Below are positions 29,592 to 38,265 of a stretch of 64,000 bases of DNA, one piece after another. Numbering within the stretch: position 1 is the first letter of the stretch; each line of letters starts with the position of its first letter. Position numbers and translations under genes: made by a program. The notes beneath the pieces are model-generated. The model did no database searches. It was not told the DNA's origin and saw only the letters and a program-made list of their open reading frames with translations. Source of the DNA: CAWCAW01 sp963714125. GTDB lineage: Bacteria > Actinomycetota > Acidimicrobiia > Acidimicrobiales > UBA8190. The DNA lies in the NCBI GenBank assembly GCA_963714125.1, contig OY970234.1, positions 3,596,001 to 3,660,000 of the forward strand, in the 5' to 3' direction.

Positions 29592-29895
29592 TTACCACCT
29601 CACTAAGTTTCGTCCCCGCCGGATCGGCGAGCCCACGAGTCGACAGACACTGGACAGAGGACAGGCATCCGGCACAACTGCGTACCGGCTCCGCCGTTTC
29701 TTACCCCCAATGAACCGCCAATGGAGGGACCGCCCATGGAGGACCACCGAAAAAGAGGCGGGTCTCACGCGACGCTCCAGTGCTACTGGGGGGCGGCGGT
29801 ACGTGTCATCGTACCTGACTCCGACCGTCAAGGGCAACAACCGCGACGGCGCTCAGTTTGTTCCCAGGCCGGCGGGATGGGTTGGGAACCCGTCG
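29592..29895. other. Intergenic region between thrC and rho (no thrB)
   Basis: About 300 bases with no credible gene. It should contain the rho promoter and leader. A 6-bp perfect hairpin (GGTACG...CGTACC, 29798-29815) and a GTTCCCA...TGGGAAC inverted repeat (about 29859-29888) just downstream of thrC, the latter a possible terminator, are visible. In mycobacteria thrB occupies this position; no remnant of it is recognisable here. Confidence 0.5.
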
Positions 29896-30936
29896 TCACA
29901 GGCCGAGCGCGTCCAGCACAGCGCCATAATCGGCGTCGACGCTGCTGGGCACCGAGATCTGGCCGATGGCCAGGTCAGGATCCTTCAAACCGTGGCCGGT
30001 GAGGACGCACACGACGGTGGATCCCGCCGGCGCACCGACTTGCAAGAGGCCGGCCACCGAGGCGGCTGACGCCGCCTCGCAGAACACCGACTCCTCGGTG
30101 GCGAGCATCTTGTATGCGGCCAGGATCTCCTCGTCGGTGACGGCCAGGATGGCCCCGTCGGATTCGCTGGCCGCCGCAGTAGCCCCGTACCACGAGGCCG
30201 GGTTCCCGATCCGAATGGCGGTGGCCACCGTCTGCGGGGATTCGATGACATGACCTTCGACGATGGGAGCGGCACCGGCGGCCTGGAAGCCAAACATGCG
30301 CGGCACCTTGGAGGACTTCCCGGCGTAGCGGTACTCGCAGTAGCCCTTCCAATAGGCGGTGATGTTCCCGGCGTTGCCCACGGGAATGCAATGGAGATCA
30401 GGAGCGTCGCCGAGTACGTCGACGATTTCGAAGGCTCCGGTCTTCTGGCCGTCGATGCGGTAGGGATTGATCGAGTTGACCACCGTCACCGGGGCGGACT
30501 CGCCGAGACGGCGCACAATGGCCAACGCCTCGTCGAAGTTGCCCTGCACCTGCAGGACCTTGGCCCCGTGCACGAGAGCCTGGGCCAGCTTGCCCAGCGC
30601 GATGTGCCCTTCGGGAATGAGCACGGCACAAGTGAGCCCGGCGCGCGCCGCATAGGCGGCCGCCGATGCGGAGGTGTTGCCGGTGGAGGCACACATCACC
30701 ACTTTGGCGCCGTCCTCGAGCGCCTTGGTGATGGCCAACGTCATGCCGCGGTCCTTAAACGAGCCCGTCGGATTCATACCTTCGAGCTTGAGAAGGACGC
30801 GCGCTCCAACGCGCGCTGAAAGCCGTGGGGCCTCGAGAAGCGGCGTGCTGCCCTCGAGGAGGGTCACCACCGGGGTGGCAGCGGACACGGGAAGAAAATC
30901 CCGGTACGCCTCGACAATGCCCGGCCACGCCTCCAT
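29896..30936 (-). CDS. thrC: Threonine synthase
   Basis: A 346-residue PLP enzyme converting O-phosphohomoserine to threonine. TPLLEAPRLS, the PLP lysine motif GMNPTGSFKDRGM, ASTGNTSASAAAYAARAG and the phosphate-site PVGNAGNITAYWKGYCEY are present. ATG 30936 begins 2 bases after the hom stop, so the two are an operon. Homoserine kinase, needed to supply its substrate, is not encoded nearby. Confidence 0.96.
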   Translation of the reverse strand: MEAWPGIVEAYRDFLPVSAATPVVTLLEGSTPLLEAPRLSARVGARVLLKLEGMNPTGSFKDRGMTLAITKALEDGAKVVMCASTGNTSASAAAYAARAGLTCAVLIPEGHIALGKLAQALVHGAKVLQVQGNFDEALAIVRRLGESAPVTVVNSINPYRIDGQKTGAFEIVDVLGDAPDLHCIPVGNAGNITAYWKGYCEYRYAGKSSKVPRMFGFQAAGAAPIVEGHVIESPQTVATAIRIGNPASWYGATAAASESDGAILAVTDEEILAAYKMLATEESVFCEAASAASVAGLLQVGAPAGSTVVCVLTGHGLKDPDLAIGQISVPSSVDADYGAVLDALGL

Positions 30937-30938
30937 GG

Positions 30939-32267
30939 CTAGCTGTTCTCCTCGTCGCCCACGATGCACAGCACACCGCCGATGTGGTCGACGACGTCGA
31001 GCTGTCGAAGCCCCTCAAGAGTGAGGCGCATGGCGCCCGAACGCGCCACGTGGGTGACGAAGATGAGCCGCGCCTCCTCCCCCAGTCCGACCTGCTCCAT
31101 GGACCGGATCGACACGCCGTTGTCGCCGAAGACATGGGCCACGGCGGCGAGCACACCGGGGCGGTCGGCCACCTCGATATTCAAGTACCACGCACACAAC
31201 AGCTCGTCGGACGGACGCACCCGAGCGCGGCTGCGCGGCACCGGACGCGCCGCCGCGTCGGTGCGCAGGTGATGGGCGGCATCGATGAGGTCGCCGAGCA
31301 CGGCTGACGCGGTGGGCATGCCTCCCGCTCCCCGTCCGTAGAGCATGAGCTCACCTGCGGCCTCACCTTCGATGAACACGGCGTTGAACGATCCGCGCAC
31401 CGACGCCAGAGGATGGGTGCTCGGAATCATGGCGGGGTGCACCCGCACCGAGATCTCCGGTTCGTCGTCGGGCTCCTCGTCGAATCGCTCGGCGACGGCC
31501 AGGAGTTTGACGACGAAGCCGAGCCGGCCGGCGAACTCGATGTCGACGGGAGCGATATCGCCGATGCCTTGGCGGGGCACATCTTCGGAAACGACGTCGC
31601 AGCGAAAGGCCAGGCCGGCCAGGATGGCGGCTTTGGCGGCGGCGTCATGCCCACCGACATCGGCGGTGGGGTCGCGCTCGGCGAAGCCGAGACGCTGGGC
31701 CTCGGCCAGAGCCTCGGCATACGACAGGTGCTGCTCCGACATGGTCGTGAGGATGAAGTTGGTGGTGCCGTTGACGATGCCCATGACACGTCGGATGCGC
31801 TCACCGGCCAGCGAGTCGCGCAAAGGGCGGATGAGCGGGATGGCACCGGCCACAGCCGCCTCGTAGAGGAGGTCGACTCCCGAGGCGCCGGCCATGGCCG
31901 CCAGCGCTCCCCCATGGGCGGCGATGAGCTCCTTGTTGGCCGTGACCACCGGCTTGTGGGCCGCCAGAGCGGCCTCCACCAGGCTCCGGGCCGGCTCGAT
32001 GCCGCCGATCAGCTCGACGACCACATCGACTTCAGGGTCCTCCACCAGGGCCTTGGCGTCACCGGTAATCAGGTCAGCGGGGATACCCGGACGGGCCCTA
32101 CTGGGATCTCCGACGGCCACACCGGCCAGGGCGAGCTGCACCCCCGAGCGAGCCGCTATGCCGGCCGCATCAGACAGGAGGATCGAGACCAAGGCGCCGC
32201 CGACGTTGCCTGCTCCCAGCACCGCCACCTTGACGGCCGGCGCTTCGGCGGGGCTGGCCTTTCCCAT
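30939..32267 (-). CDS. hom: Homoserine dehydrogenase with C-terminal ACT domain
   Basis: A 442-residue enzyme reducing aspartate semialdehyde to homoserine. The N-terminal Rossmann motif is VAVLGAGNVGGAL; VVTANKELIAAHG, LLYEAAVAGAIPLIRPL and GIVNGTTNFILTTM are the catalytic-region landmarks. An ACT domain from about residue 365 (YLNIEVADRPGVLAAVAHVFGDNGVSI) implies feedback control by threonine. The transposon end lies about 118 bases upstream of its start, so its native promoter region may have been altered. Confidence 0.96.
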   Translation of the reverse strand: MGKASPAEAPAVKVAVLGAGNVGGALVSILLSDAAGIAARSGVQLALAGVAVGDPSRARPGIPADLITGDAKALVEDPEVDVVVELIGGIEPARSLVEAALAAHKPVVTANKELIAAHGGALAAMAGASGVDLLYEAAVAGAIPLIRPLRDSLAGERIRRVMGIVNGTTNFILTTMSEQHLSYAEALAEAQRLGFAERDPTADVGGHDAAAKAAILAGLAFRCDVVSEDVPRQGIGDIAPVDIEFAGRLGFVVKLLAVAERFDEEPDDEPEISVRVHPAMIPSTHPLASVRGSFNAVFIEGEAAGELMLYGRGAGGMPTASAVLGDLIDAAHHLRTDAAARPVPRSRARVRPSDELLCAWYLNIEVADRPGVLAAVAHVFGDNGVSIRSMEQVGLGEEARLIFVTHVARSGAMRLTLEGLRQLDVVDHIGGVLCIVGDEENS

Positions 32268-32384
32268 CGGCCCACGCTACCGCTGGGGCGGGCCGTCCCC
32301 TCACACCCCACCCGAAGGTATGGGGACGGATCGCAGCCCCCTGACCACAGGGCGCGGCGGTCACAGAGCTTCACAAAAGGTCCA

Positions 32385-32417
32385 CAAATTTGGGGGATGT
32401 GCGGTCTGACAAACCCA
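32385..32417 (+). repeat. Left terminal inverted repeat (32393-32417) and target duplication (32385-32392) of the IS1595-family transposon
   Basis: The 25 bases starting GGGGATGTGCGGTC and ending TGACAAACCCA match 42123-42147 perfectly in inverse orientation. The 8 bases before it, CAAATTTG, are repeated directly after the right end (42148-42155). Eight-base duplications are known for the IS1595 family. Confidence 0.93.
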
Positions 32418-32596
32418 CTTAGGGAAGGGGCGCCCGGCGCCTACCGCACGGGCAGCTCATGAACACTTCCGGCTCAGGCCGTGGCCGGTCGGACTTGAGA
32501 TAGGCGACAAGACGATTCACCGTGATGACCATCGGGTGTCGCCTGAGGGCGCAGACCGGGCGCAACCGGAGGAACGCCCGCCAGCGTAGGTACGCC

Positions 32597-32737
32597 TTAC
32601 TCGGCGTCGGACTCGTCGTCATCCTCAGGGTGCGGCCCAGCCTCGACCACCCCGGCGATGAACTCGTCGGGCGGTAAGTCGACCTTCACCCGCTCGTCAC
32701 GCTCGGTTGGTGAGGGGTGGTGCTGGTTCTTAGGCAT
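32597..32737 (-). CDS. Small hypothetical acidic protein (46 aa)
   Basis: A 46-codon frame from ATG 32737 beginning MPKNQHHPSPTERDERVKVD, then LPPDEFIAGVVEAG and an acidic tail ending DDDESDAE. The pattern 'ERVKVDLPPDEFIAGVV' has the look of the many small conserved actinobacterial proteins with an 'E-R-hydrophobic' core, but no named family can be given. It is divergent from the winged-helix-like gene and lies inside the transposon, so it is probably cargo. No strong ribosome site. Confidence 0.45.
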   Translation of the reverse strand: MPKNQHHPSPTERDERVKVDLPPDEFIAGVVEAGPHPEDDDESDAE

Positions 32738-32786
32738 CGACCGTGAGCCTAGCTAAGCAGGCGGCAGCCGATGGCGAACACGTGTA

Positions 32787-32828
32787 CGACTGAGGTCCTT
32801 GCCTGAGTCACTCAGTCGACCGTATGAT
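32787..32828 (+). promoter_or_regulatory. Promoter with palindromic operator upstream of the winged-helix-like gene
   Basis: A sigma-70-like pair, TTGCCT (32799-32804) and TATGAT (32823-32828), is separated by 18 bases. The spacer holds a perfect 13-base palindrome CTGAGTCACTCAG (32803-32815). CGACTGAG (32787-32794) is also inversely repeated as CTCAGTCG (32811-32818). A repressor bound here would block the promoter; autoregulation by the downstream product is an inference. Confidence 0.6.
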
Positions 32829-32858
32829 GTGAGTGCCCACACCAGAGAAGGAGCACTC

Positions 32859-33674
32859 ATGTCCGATCAGACGGCCTCGGCCGAGACGGAGCCGAAGACC
32901 AAAGTCGCGGTTCTTAAACCGCTCAAGGCGTTGCCCACTAACCGAATGGCATTTGGCAAGCAGCTCGACGTGCTGCGCGGTTGGGTAATCGCCAGTGGCC
33001 CCGAGGGAAAGGCCGTGTCCAACAAGGACGTGGGCAACATCGTGAGGATGGCGTCCGACACCGTCACCCTTGGAAACGCTTTTTTCGCCGAAGCAGGACT
33101 GCTCGAACGACGCGACGGTGGCTATGCGCCGACGGCGGTCACGGTAGCTTTCAATCAGGCCTACGACTGGGCACCAGAGACGGCTGCTCACAAACTTGCA
33201 CCAGCGTTCGAGCAGGCTTGGTTTGGTCAGACCCTCTTGCCGCGTCTCCGCATGGCCTCCATGTCTGAAACGGAAGCCCTCACCGTCCTTGGGGAGGCGT
33301 CCAGAGCTGCCTCAAGCTTTAAACCTCAGCTCCAGATCGTCTTGGATTACATGGAGGTGGCAGGCCTGATCGTTCGGGACAACGGCCAGATCAGGTTCGC
33401 CGCGTCGCGGCCTTCGGAGATGCCCGCCGCGACCCCCAAGGCCGAGGCCGAGCCCAAGCTCGAGCATCGGCCCACGGACCAGGGGAAGGCGACCCCCGTT
33501 TCGACCTCGTTCTCGCAGCCCACCGAGGGGCAGGTTCAATTCAATGTCAGCGTCCGAGTCAGCATGGTCGAGTTCGCCGGTTGGGACGCTGACCGCATCA
33601 CCGCCTTCTTCAACGGTATCGCCGAGGTGCTCGCCGCCAAAAGCGGTATCGAGAGGGGGGCGACAGAGCCGTAA
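32859..33674 (+). CDS. Transposon cargo protein with winged-helix-like N-terminal half
   Basis: A 271-residue protein of unknown function. Residues about 30-165 look like two winged-helix-type units: NRMAFGKQLDVLRGWVIASG...VSNKDVGNIVRM...FFAEAGLLERRDGGYAPT, and later MSETEALTVLGEA...LQIVLDYMEVAGLIVRDNGQIRF. A Pro/Glu/Ala linker (about 180-215) joins a short C-terminal domain starting VQFNVSVRVSMVEFAGWD. DNA binding is inferred from the fold pattern only. ATG with a GAAGGAG ribosome site. It has its own promoter/operator and a strong terminator (33679-33723), so it is a single-gene unit. Confidence 0.6.
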   Translation: MSDQTASAETEPKTKVAVLKPLKALPTNRMAFGKQLDVLRGWVIASGPEGKAVSNKDVGNIVRMASDTVTLGNAFFAEAGLLERRDGGYAPTAVTVAFNQAYDWAPETAAHKLAPAFEQAWFGQTLLPRLRMASMSETEALTVLGEASRAASSFKPQLQIVLDYMEVAGLIVRDNGQIRFAASRPSEMPAATPKAEAEPKLEHRPTDQGKATPVSTSFSQPTEGQVQFNVSVRVSMVEFAGWDADRITAFFNGIAEVLAAKSGIERGATEP

Positions 33675-33678
33675 AGCA

Positions 33679-33723
33679 TGAGGCCGGGGGAAGGAGCTTT
33701 GCCCACACCATCCCCCGGCCTCA
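33679..33723 (+). terminator. Rho-independent-type hairpin after the winged-helix-like gene
   Basis: A perfect 12-bp GC-rich stem (TGAGGCCGGGGG, 33679-33690, pairing with 33712-33723) begins 5 bases after the stop codon. The loop is 21 bases and the U-tract is poor. Confidence 0.6.
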
Positions 33724-33950
33724 GCCTCATTTCGGGCCTCGCTTAGTGCCACCGATGGACTTGGGAGCCTGCCGGTGACGGGTGCGAACCCCGTGGGGTC
33801 CACAATGCGACCCACCGAATTGTATCAAGACCAGGGAATTCGCGTCAATCACCATGCTTGAGTGGAGGTCAGTGGACTGATCAACTCCACTGTCCAGATA
33901 TATGGACGTTGTGTTTAGGATGAGCAATTCGAGAGGGGAGGTTGGTTGTG

Positions 33951-34058
33951 ATGCTGAGCCTGATCGACGGCGCCAGCTGGGCAGCTGTTATCCAAGCAGT
34001 GGGAACCGTCGGCGTTGCCGGAGGGATCGTCTTCGCTGGCTTAGAAGTCCAGGAGGCC
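33951..34058 (+). pseudogene. Cargo membrane-protein gene, 5' fragment (split by IS21 and IS256)
   Basis: The first 36 codons from ATG 33951 (ribosome site GAGGGGAGG) encode a hydrophobic membrane segment, VIQAVGTVGVAGGIVFAGLE. The frame stops being genuine at 34058, where the IS21 element begins. Joining 33951-34058, 36686-36777 and 38266-38608 gives one uninterrupted 180-residue protein: an N-terminal membrane helix, then KKSRHADMATLISRKWDEP, a middle helix with LNFLEELGSLQKHGGISLGWI and a C-terminal FRRWLASIIEP. The layout resembles DUF4760-type membrane-anchored proteins; this family link is tentative. Confidence 0.8.
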
Positions 34059-34214
34059 TGTCGTTTGCCAGCCACATGGGACCAGCTAGCCGCAGGTTTT
34101 GCCAGTGGCATGGGACCACCCCGTTTGCCAGTTATGGGACCACCCTGAGGGTCCACCTCTGCCGGCCGAACAGACATTCGGCTGGGCCTCCGATGCCGAT
34201 GCGGAGGAGGCCCC

Positions 34215-35771
34215 ATGGCGTTCAGGGAGGTCACGGTGGTCCAGATCAAAGAGGCGCTCAGGCGGTGGCTGCGGGGTGAGGGCGAACGCACCGTCGCCCA
34301 GGGGGTGGGCGTCGATCGCAAGACGGCCCGGCGCTACATCGCCGCCGCACTGGAGCTCGGTCTCGAGCGCTGCGGCGGGGAGGAGCAGCTCACCGACGAA
34401 CTGATCGGCCAACTGGTCGAGCGGGTGCGCCCGCACCGGCCCGACGGTCACGGCGAGGCATGGCGGTCACTGCTCAATCACGAGCAGCAGATCACGGCGT
34501 GGGTGAAGCAGGACCTCACCGTGACCAAGATCGGGATCCTGCTCGAGCGCAACGGTGTCGTCGTCCCGCCCCGCACCCTGGCCCGCTTCGCCGTCGATCG
34601 GTGTGGGGCGGGCCGGCGCACGGTCACGGTCCGCGTCGACGACCCACCGCCGGGAGTCGAACTCCAGGTGGACTTCGGCCGGCTCGGATTCGTGGCCGAC
34701 GGGGACAGAAGACGCGTGTGCCAGGGGCTCATCTTCACCGCCGTCTTCAGCCGTCACCAGTTCGTGTGGCCGACCTTCTCCCAAACGACCGAGGAGGTGA
34801 TCCGGGGCTTCGAGGCGGCCTGGGGCTACTTCGGCGGGGTGTTCCCGGTGGTCATCCCCGACAACATGAAGTCGATCGTCATCGAAGCCGAGAACACCGC
34901 CCCCCGGTTCAACGACGTGTTCCTCGAGTACGCCCAGTCGAGGGGCTTTGTCATCGACGCGGCGCGGGTGCGGACCCCGACCGACAAACCACGGGTGGAA
35001 CGGGTCGTGCAATACGTCCAGAAGAACTTCTTCGCCGGCGAGACCTTCGTCGACATCGTTGATTGTCGGGCCCGGGGCGAGACATGGTGCAGCACCACGG
35101 CCGGCATGCGCATCCACGGCACGACGCAGTGTCGACCCCTCGAGGCGTTCAGGGTCGAAGAGCAACCGCTGCTTCTCGCCCGGCCGGCTGCGCCCTTCGA
35201 CACGCCGAAGTGGTCGGACCCCAAGGTCCATCGTGACTTCCACTGCGAGGTGGCCAAGGCGCTCTACAGCGTCCATCACACGTTGGTGGGACGAACACTG
35301 CGGGCCCGGTGCGACTCGGCTGTGGTGAAGTTCTACCTGCGGGGCGAGTTGGTGAAGGTCCATCCCCGCAAACCCCCCGGTGGGCGCAACACCGACCCAG
35401 CCGACATGCCACAAGGCAAAGAGATCTACGCCACCCGGGACATCGACCGGCTCGGGCGCATGGCGGCCGAGCACGGCGACGCCATCGGCGCTTACGCCGC
35501 CGCCATCCTCGACACGCCGCTGCCGTGGACCCGCATGCGCCAGGTCTACCGGCTGCTGGGACTGGTGAAGAAGTGGGGGGCGAGGCGCGTCGACGAGGCC
35601 TGTCGTCGGGCGCTCGAGGCCGAGGCACTGGACGTGAACCTGGTGTCGCGCATGCTCGAGCGGGCCCGGGAATCCACCGAGCCCGACGCCCGGCCGGACA
35701 CGATCGTCATCCAGGGACGCTTCGCCCGTGACGCGTCGGAGTTCTCGTCGATGACCGAGGCCCGACGATGA
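34215..35771 (+). CDS. istA: IS21-family transposase IstA
   Basis: A 518-residue DDE transposase. An N-terminal helix-turn-helix (EALRRWLRGEGERTVAQGVGVDRKTARRY region), then a catalytic core with the first Asp in ELQVDFGRLGF, the second in VVIPDNMKSIV and a Glu in PRVERVVQYVQKNFF, followed by a C-terminal DNA-binding part. Overlaps istB by 4 bases (ATGA), as usual in this family. Appears complete and potentially active. Confidence 0.94.
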   Translation: MAFREVTVVQIKEALRRWLRGEGERTVAQGVGVDRKTARRYIAAALELGLERCGGEEQLTDELIGQLVERVRPHRPDGHGEAWRSLLNHEQQITAWVKQDLTVTKIGILLERNGVVVPPRTLARFAVDRCGAGRRTVTVRVDDPPPGVELQVDFGRLGFVADGDRRRVCQGLIFTAVFSRHQFVWPTFSQTTEEVIRGFEAAWGYFGGVFPVVIPDNMKSIVIEAENTAPRFNDVFLEYAQSRGFVIDAARVRTPTDKPRVERVVQYVQKNFFAGETFVDIVDCRARGETWCSTTAGMRIHGTTQCRPLEAFRVEEQPLLLARPAAPFDTPKWSDPKVHRDFHCEVAKALYSVHHTLVGRTLRARCDSAVVKFYLRGELVKVHPRKPPGGRNTDPADMPQGKEIYATRDIDRLGRMAAEHGDAIGAYAAAILDTPLPWTRMRQVYRLLGLVKKWGARRVDEACRRALEAEALDVNLVSRMLERARESTEPDARPDTIVIQGRFARDASEFSSMTEARR

Positions 35772-36574
35772 GCGCACCGACTCCCACCGTGTCGCCGGAG
35801 TTGAAGGTCCTCATGCGCAAGCTGCGCCTGGGCCAGCTCATCGACACCCTGCCCGAGCGTCTGGCCCTGGCCAAGAGCCACAACCTGGCCCACGTCGAGT
35901 TCCTGGAGCAGTTGTTCTGCGACGAGGTCACCCGGCGCGACGGCGATTCGGCCGGGCGTCGGGCCAAAGCGGCCCGGCTCGACCCGCACATGGTGCTCGA
36001 GGCTTGGGACGACGAGGCCAAAATCACCTACGACAGAGCCGTGTGGTCCGAGCTCGTCTCCATGCGCTTCGTCGACCAAGCCCGCAACGCCTTCATCCTG
36101 GGGCCGGTCGGCGTGGGCAAGACCTTCATGGCCACCGCCCTCGGTCACATCGCTTGTCGCCGGCGCATCAGCGTGCACTTCGAACGGGCCGACAAGCTGC
36201 ACAAGCGACTGAAGGCAACACGCCTCGACGCCAGCTTCGATGTCGAGATGCGCAAGCTCATCGGTGTCGACCTCTTGATCATCGACGACTTCGCCCTCAC
36301 CGCCCTGGACGCAACGGAGACGGCCGACATCTACGAACTGTGCGTCGAACGGCACCACGTGGGCGCCACCGTTCTGACGTCCAACCGAGATCCGAGCGAA
36401 TGGCTGGCGGTCATGGCCGATCCGCTGCTGGCCCAGTCGGCCGTCGACCGGCTCAAGAGCGCGGCGTGGGAGCTCATCATCGAGGGTGAGTCCTACCGCC
36501 AGCACGAGAAGCCGGTCATCGGCGGGGATCCGACCGACCCCCGACCGCCGAGGCCTCGGCGCCGGCGCGTTTGA
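35768..36574 (+). CDS. istB: IS21-family helper ATPase IstB
   Basis: A 268-residue AAA+ ATPase that helps IstA choose and remodel target DNA. Walker A is GPVGVGKTFMATAL, Walker B LLIIDDFALT, and sensor TSNRDPSEW is present. Start overlaps istA. Confidence 0.95.
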   Translation: MSAPTPTVSPELKVLMRKLRLGQLIDTLPERLALAKSHNLAHVEFLEQLFCDEVTRRDGDSAGRRAKAARLDPHMVLEAWDDEAKITYDRAVWSELVSMRFVDQARNAFILGPVGVGKTFMATALGHIACRRRISVHFERADKLHKRLKATRLDASFDVEMRKLIGVDLLIIDDFALTALDATETADIYELCVERHHVGATVLTSNRDPSEWLAVMADPLLAQSAVDRLKSAAWELIIEGESYRQHEKPVIGGDPTDPRPPRPRRRRV

Positions 36575-36685
36575 CACCCGGCGCCGGCCGCCGGGATCAT
36601 CACGTCAGCCGGCTGAAGTGGACGCGAGGTGGTCCCATGTTGCTGGCAACGGGGTGGTCCCATCGGACTGGCAAATGACAAGGCC

Positions 36686-36777
36686 AAAAAGAGTCGTCAC
36701 GCTGACATGGCGACTTTGATCTCTCGAAAGTGGGATGAACCGGCTATGACCGCCGTGCGACGAAAGACCCGCGAATA
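36686..36777 (+). pseudogene. Cargo membrane-protein gene, middle fragment
   Basis: Thirty codons plus two bases, lying between the IS21 right duplication and the first IS256 copy. It reads KKSRHADMATLISRKWDEP and on to a final RKTRE, then breaks at TA of a Tyr codon completed at 38266. It is in frame with the fragments at 33951 and 38266 once both insertions and one duplication copy each are removed. Confidence 0.78.
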
Positions 36778-38257
36778 GGCCACGTCCAGACACGTGGTGT
36801 ATGACGACCACCACATCAATCTGTAGATGATGTTTTAACTGACGTCGGCGAGCTCCGCCAGATCCACCTCCTCGGTCGTCGTCGTCATCACTCGTAGACG
36901 GGCCTTGGCCATGGACTCCACACCCATGTATCGCCTTGCCACGGCCCACTCGTCGTGCTGTTCGGCCAGCACGGCACCGACGAGTCGCATGACGGCGGCC
37001 CGGTTGGGAAAGATGCCCACGACATCGGTGCGTCGCCGGATCTCTTTGTTCAGGCGTTCCTGGGGGTTGTTGCTCCAGATCTGACGCCAGTGCTCTTTGG
37101 GGAAGGTGGAGAAGGCCAAGATGTCAGCCTGGGCCTCGGTCAACATGGCCGCGGCGTCGCCAAAGCGCTCGGTCAGCTGCTCGACCACTCGGGCGTGTTG
37201 GGCCAGGACCTGCTCGTGGTCGGGTTGCTCGAAGATGGAACGGATGAGCGTGGCCACCATGGACTGGGTGGCCTTGGGCACCCGGGTCAAGACGTTGCGC
37301 ACAAAATGAACCCGGCAACGTTGCCAACTTGCTCCGGGGAGCACCGAGGCAATGGCGTCGACCAGACCGCCATGGGCGTCAGAGACCACCAACGCCACGC
37401 CGCAGAGCCCACGGGCGACCAGGCCCCGCAGGAACGCCGTCCAGCCCGCCCCGTCCTCGGTGGTGATGAGGTCGAGGCCGAGGATCTCTCGGTGCCCGTC
37501 GGCGTTGACCCCGGTGGCCACGACCACGGCCACATTCACGATGCGGCCGCCCTCGCGCACCTTCTGGGTGAGGGCGTCGACCCAGACGTAGGTGTAGGGA
37601 CCGGCGTCGAGGGGGCGGTGTCGAAAAGCACCCACCGTCTCGTCGAGGGACTTGGCCAGCTCCGAGACCTGGGACTTGGAGATCCCATCGATCCCCATGG
37701 AGCGCACCACATCGTCGACCCGACGGGTGGAGACCCCTTCGACGTAGCACTGGGCCACCACCGCCACCAGCGCCCGTTCGGCCCGGCGCCGAGGCTCGAT
37801 CAGCCAGTCGGGAAAGTAGCTACCGGTGCGCAGCTTCGGGATGGCCAGTTCGATGGTGCCGGCCCGGGTATCGAAGTCCCTGCTCCGATAACCATTTCTC
37901 GAGTTCACCCGAGAGGCCGTCACCTCGCCGTAGCCGGCGTTGCACAGTGCGCTGGCCTCGGCCGACATCAGCTGGTCGGCAAAGGATTTCACCATCGAGC
38001 GCAACAGGTCGGGGTCAGCGTCGTCGAGGTGCTTGCGCAGCCAGCCCACAGCGTCCATCGTGTTGAGGACTTCCACCGCATCTTCTCCTTCGTGTTCTTT
38101 GGTAGGAACTTGAAGATTGATGCGGTGGTCGTCGCGAGTGGGGGACCTCGCGAACTCCCTGGTCGTTGTCTGGGCCTACACCCCGGCCTGCTCGCTTCGG
38201 CGCCTTAGAGCGAACCTCAGCGGGTCAAACCCGTACACCACGCCTGTGGACGTGAAC
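36778..38257 (-). mobile_element. IS256-family insertion sequence, copy 1 (1480 bp)
   Basis: Imperfect terminal inverted repeats: GGCCACGTCCAGACACGTGG on the left and, reversed, GTTCACGTCCACAGGCGTGG on the right. An 8-bp target duplication CGCGAATA lies at 36770-36777 and 38258-38265. Carries one intact Mutator-type transposase gene on the minus strand. Confidence 0.92.
36835..38076 (-). CDS. IS256-family (Mutator) transposase, copy 1
   Basis: A 413-residue DDE transposase. The acidic residues lie in YVWVDALTQKV, ALVVSDAHGGL and NPQERLNKEIRRRTDVVG; the pre-catalytic EGVSTRRVDDVV segment is also typical. Full length and apparently intact. Roughly half to two thirds identical by eye to copy 2 but clearly a different element. 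Confidence 0.95.
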   Translation of the reverse strand: MEVLNTMDAVGWLRKHLDDADPDLLRSMVKSFADQLMSAEASALCNAGYGEVTASRVNSRNGYRSRDFDTRAGTIELAIPKLRTGSYFPDWLIEPRRRAERALVAVVAQCYVEGVSTRRVDDVVRSMGIDGISKSQVSELAKSLDETVGAFRHRPLDAGPYTYVWVDALTQKVREGGRIVNVAVVVATGVNADGHREILGLDLITTEDGAGWTAFLRGLVARGLCGVALVVSDAHGGLVDAIASVLPGASWQRCRVHFVRNVLTRVPKATQSMVATLIRSIFEQPDHEQVLAQHARVVEQLTERFGDAAAMLTEAQADILAFSTFPKEHWRQIWSNNPQERLNKEIRRRTDVVGIFPNRAAVMRLVGAVLAEQHDEWAVARRYMGVESMAKARLRVMTTTTEEVDLAELADVS

Positions 38258-38265
38258 CGCGAATA
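38258..38265. repeat. Right 8-bp target duplication of IS256 copy 1
   Basis: CGCGAATA, identical to 36770-36777. Removing the element and one copy rejoins the cargo gene in frame. Confidence 0.88.

Larger units (their letters stand above)
34059..36680 (+). mobile_element. IS21-family insertion sequence (2622 bp)
   Basis: Ends are TGTCGTTTGCCAG...ATGGGACC on the left and the inverse GGTCCCATCGGACTGGCAAATGACA on the right. Like other IS21 elements it has several subterminal copies of the TTTGCCAG-n-ATGGGACC motif: three on the left (34062-34137) and two on the right (36630-36680). A 5-bp target duplication AGGCC flanks it (34054-34058 and 36681-36685). It encodes an intact IstA/IstB pair and interrupts a cargo gene. 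Confidence 0.92.

Noticed and set aside
32419..32622. A 67-codon minus-strand frame near the left transposon end.
   Set aside because: It overlaps the better-supported 46-codon frame, has no ribosome site and ends against the inverted repeat.
33761..33805. A tRNA or tmRNA T-arm-like sequence (ACGGG-TGCGAAC-CCCGT followed by a GGGGTCCACA end).
   Set aside because: No matching 5' acceptor strand, D-arm or anticodon arm can be found upstream, and the loop lacks the usual TTC. It could be a remnant but cannot be supported.
38117..38265. N-terminal 49 codons of the open frame that ends at 38608.
   Set aside because: They come from the IS256 terminus. The native gene enters at the Tyr codon completed at 38266.
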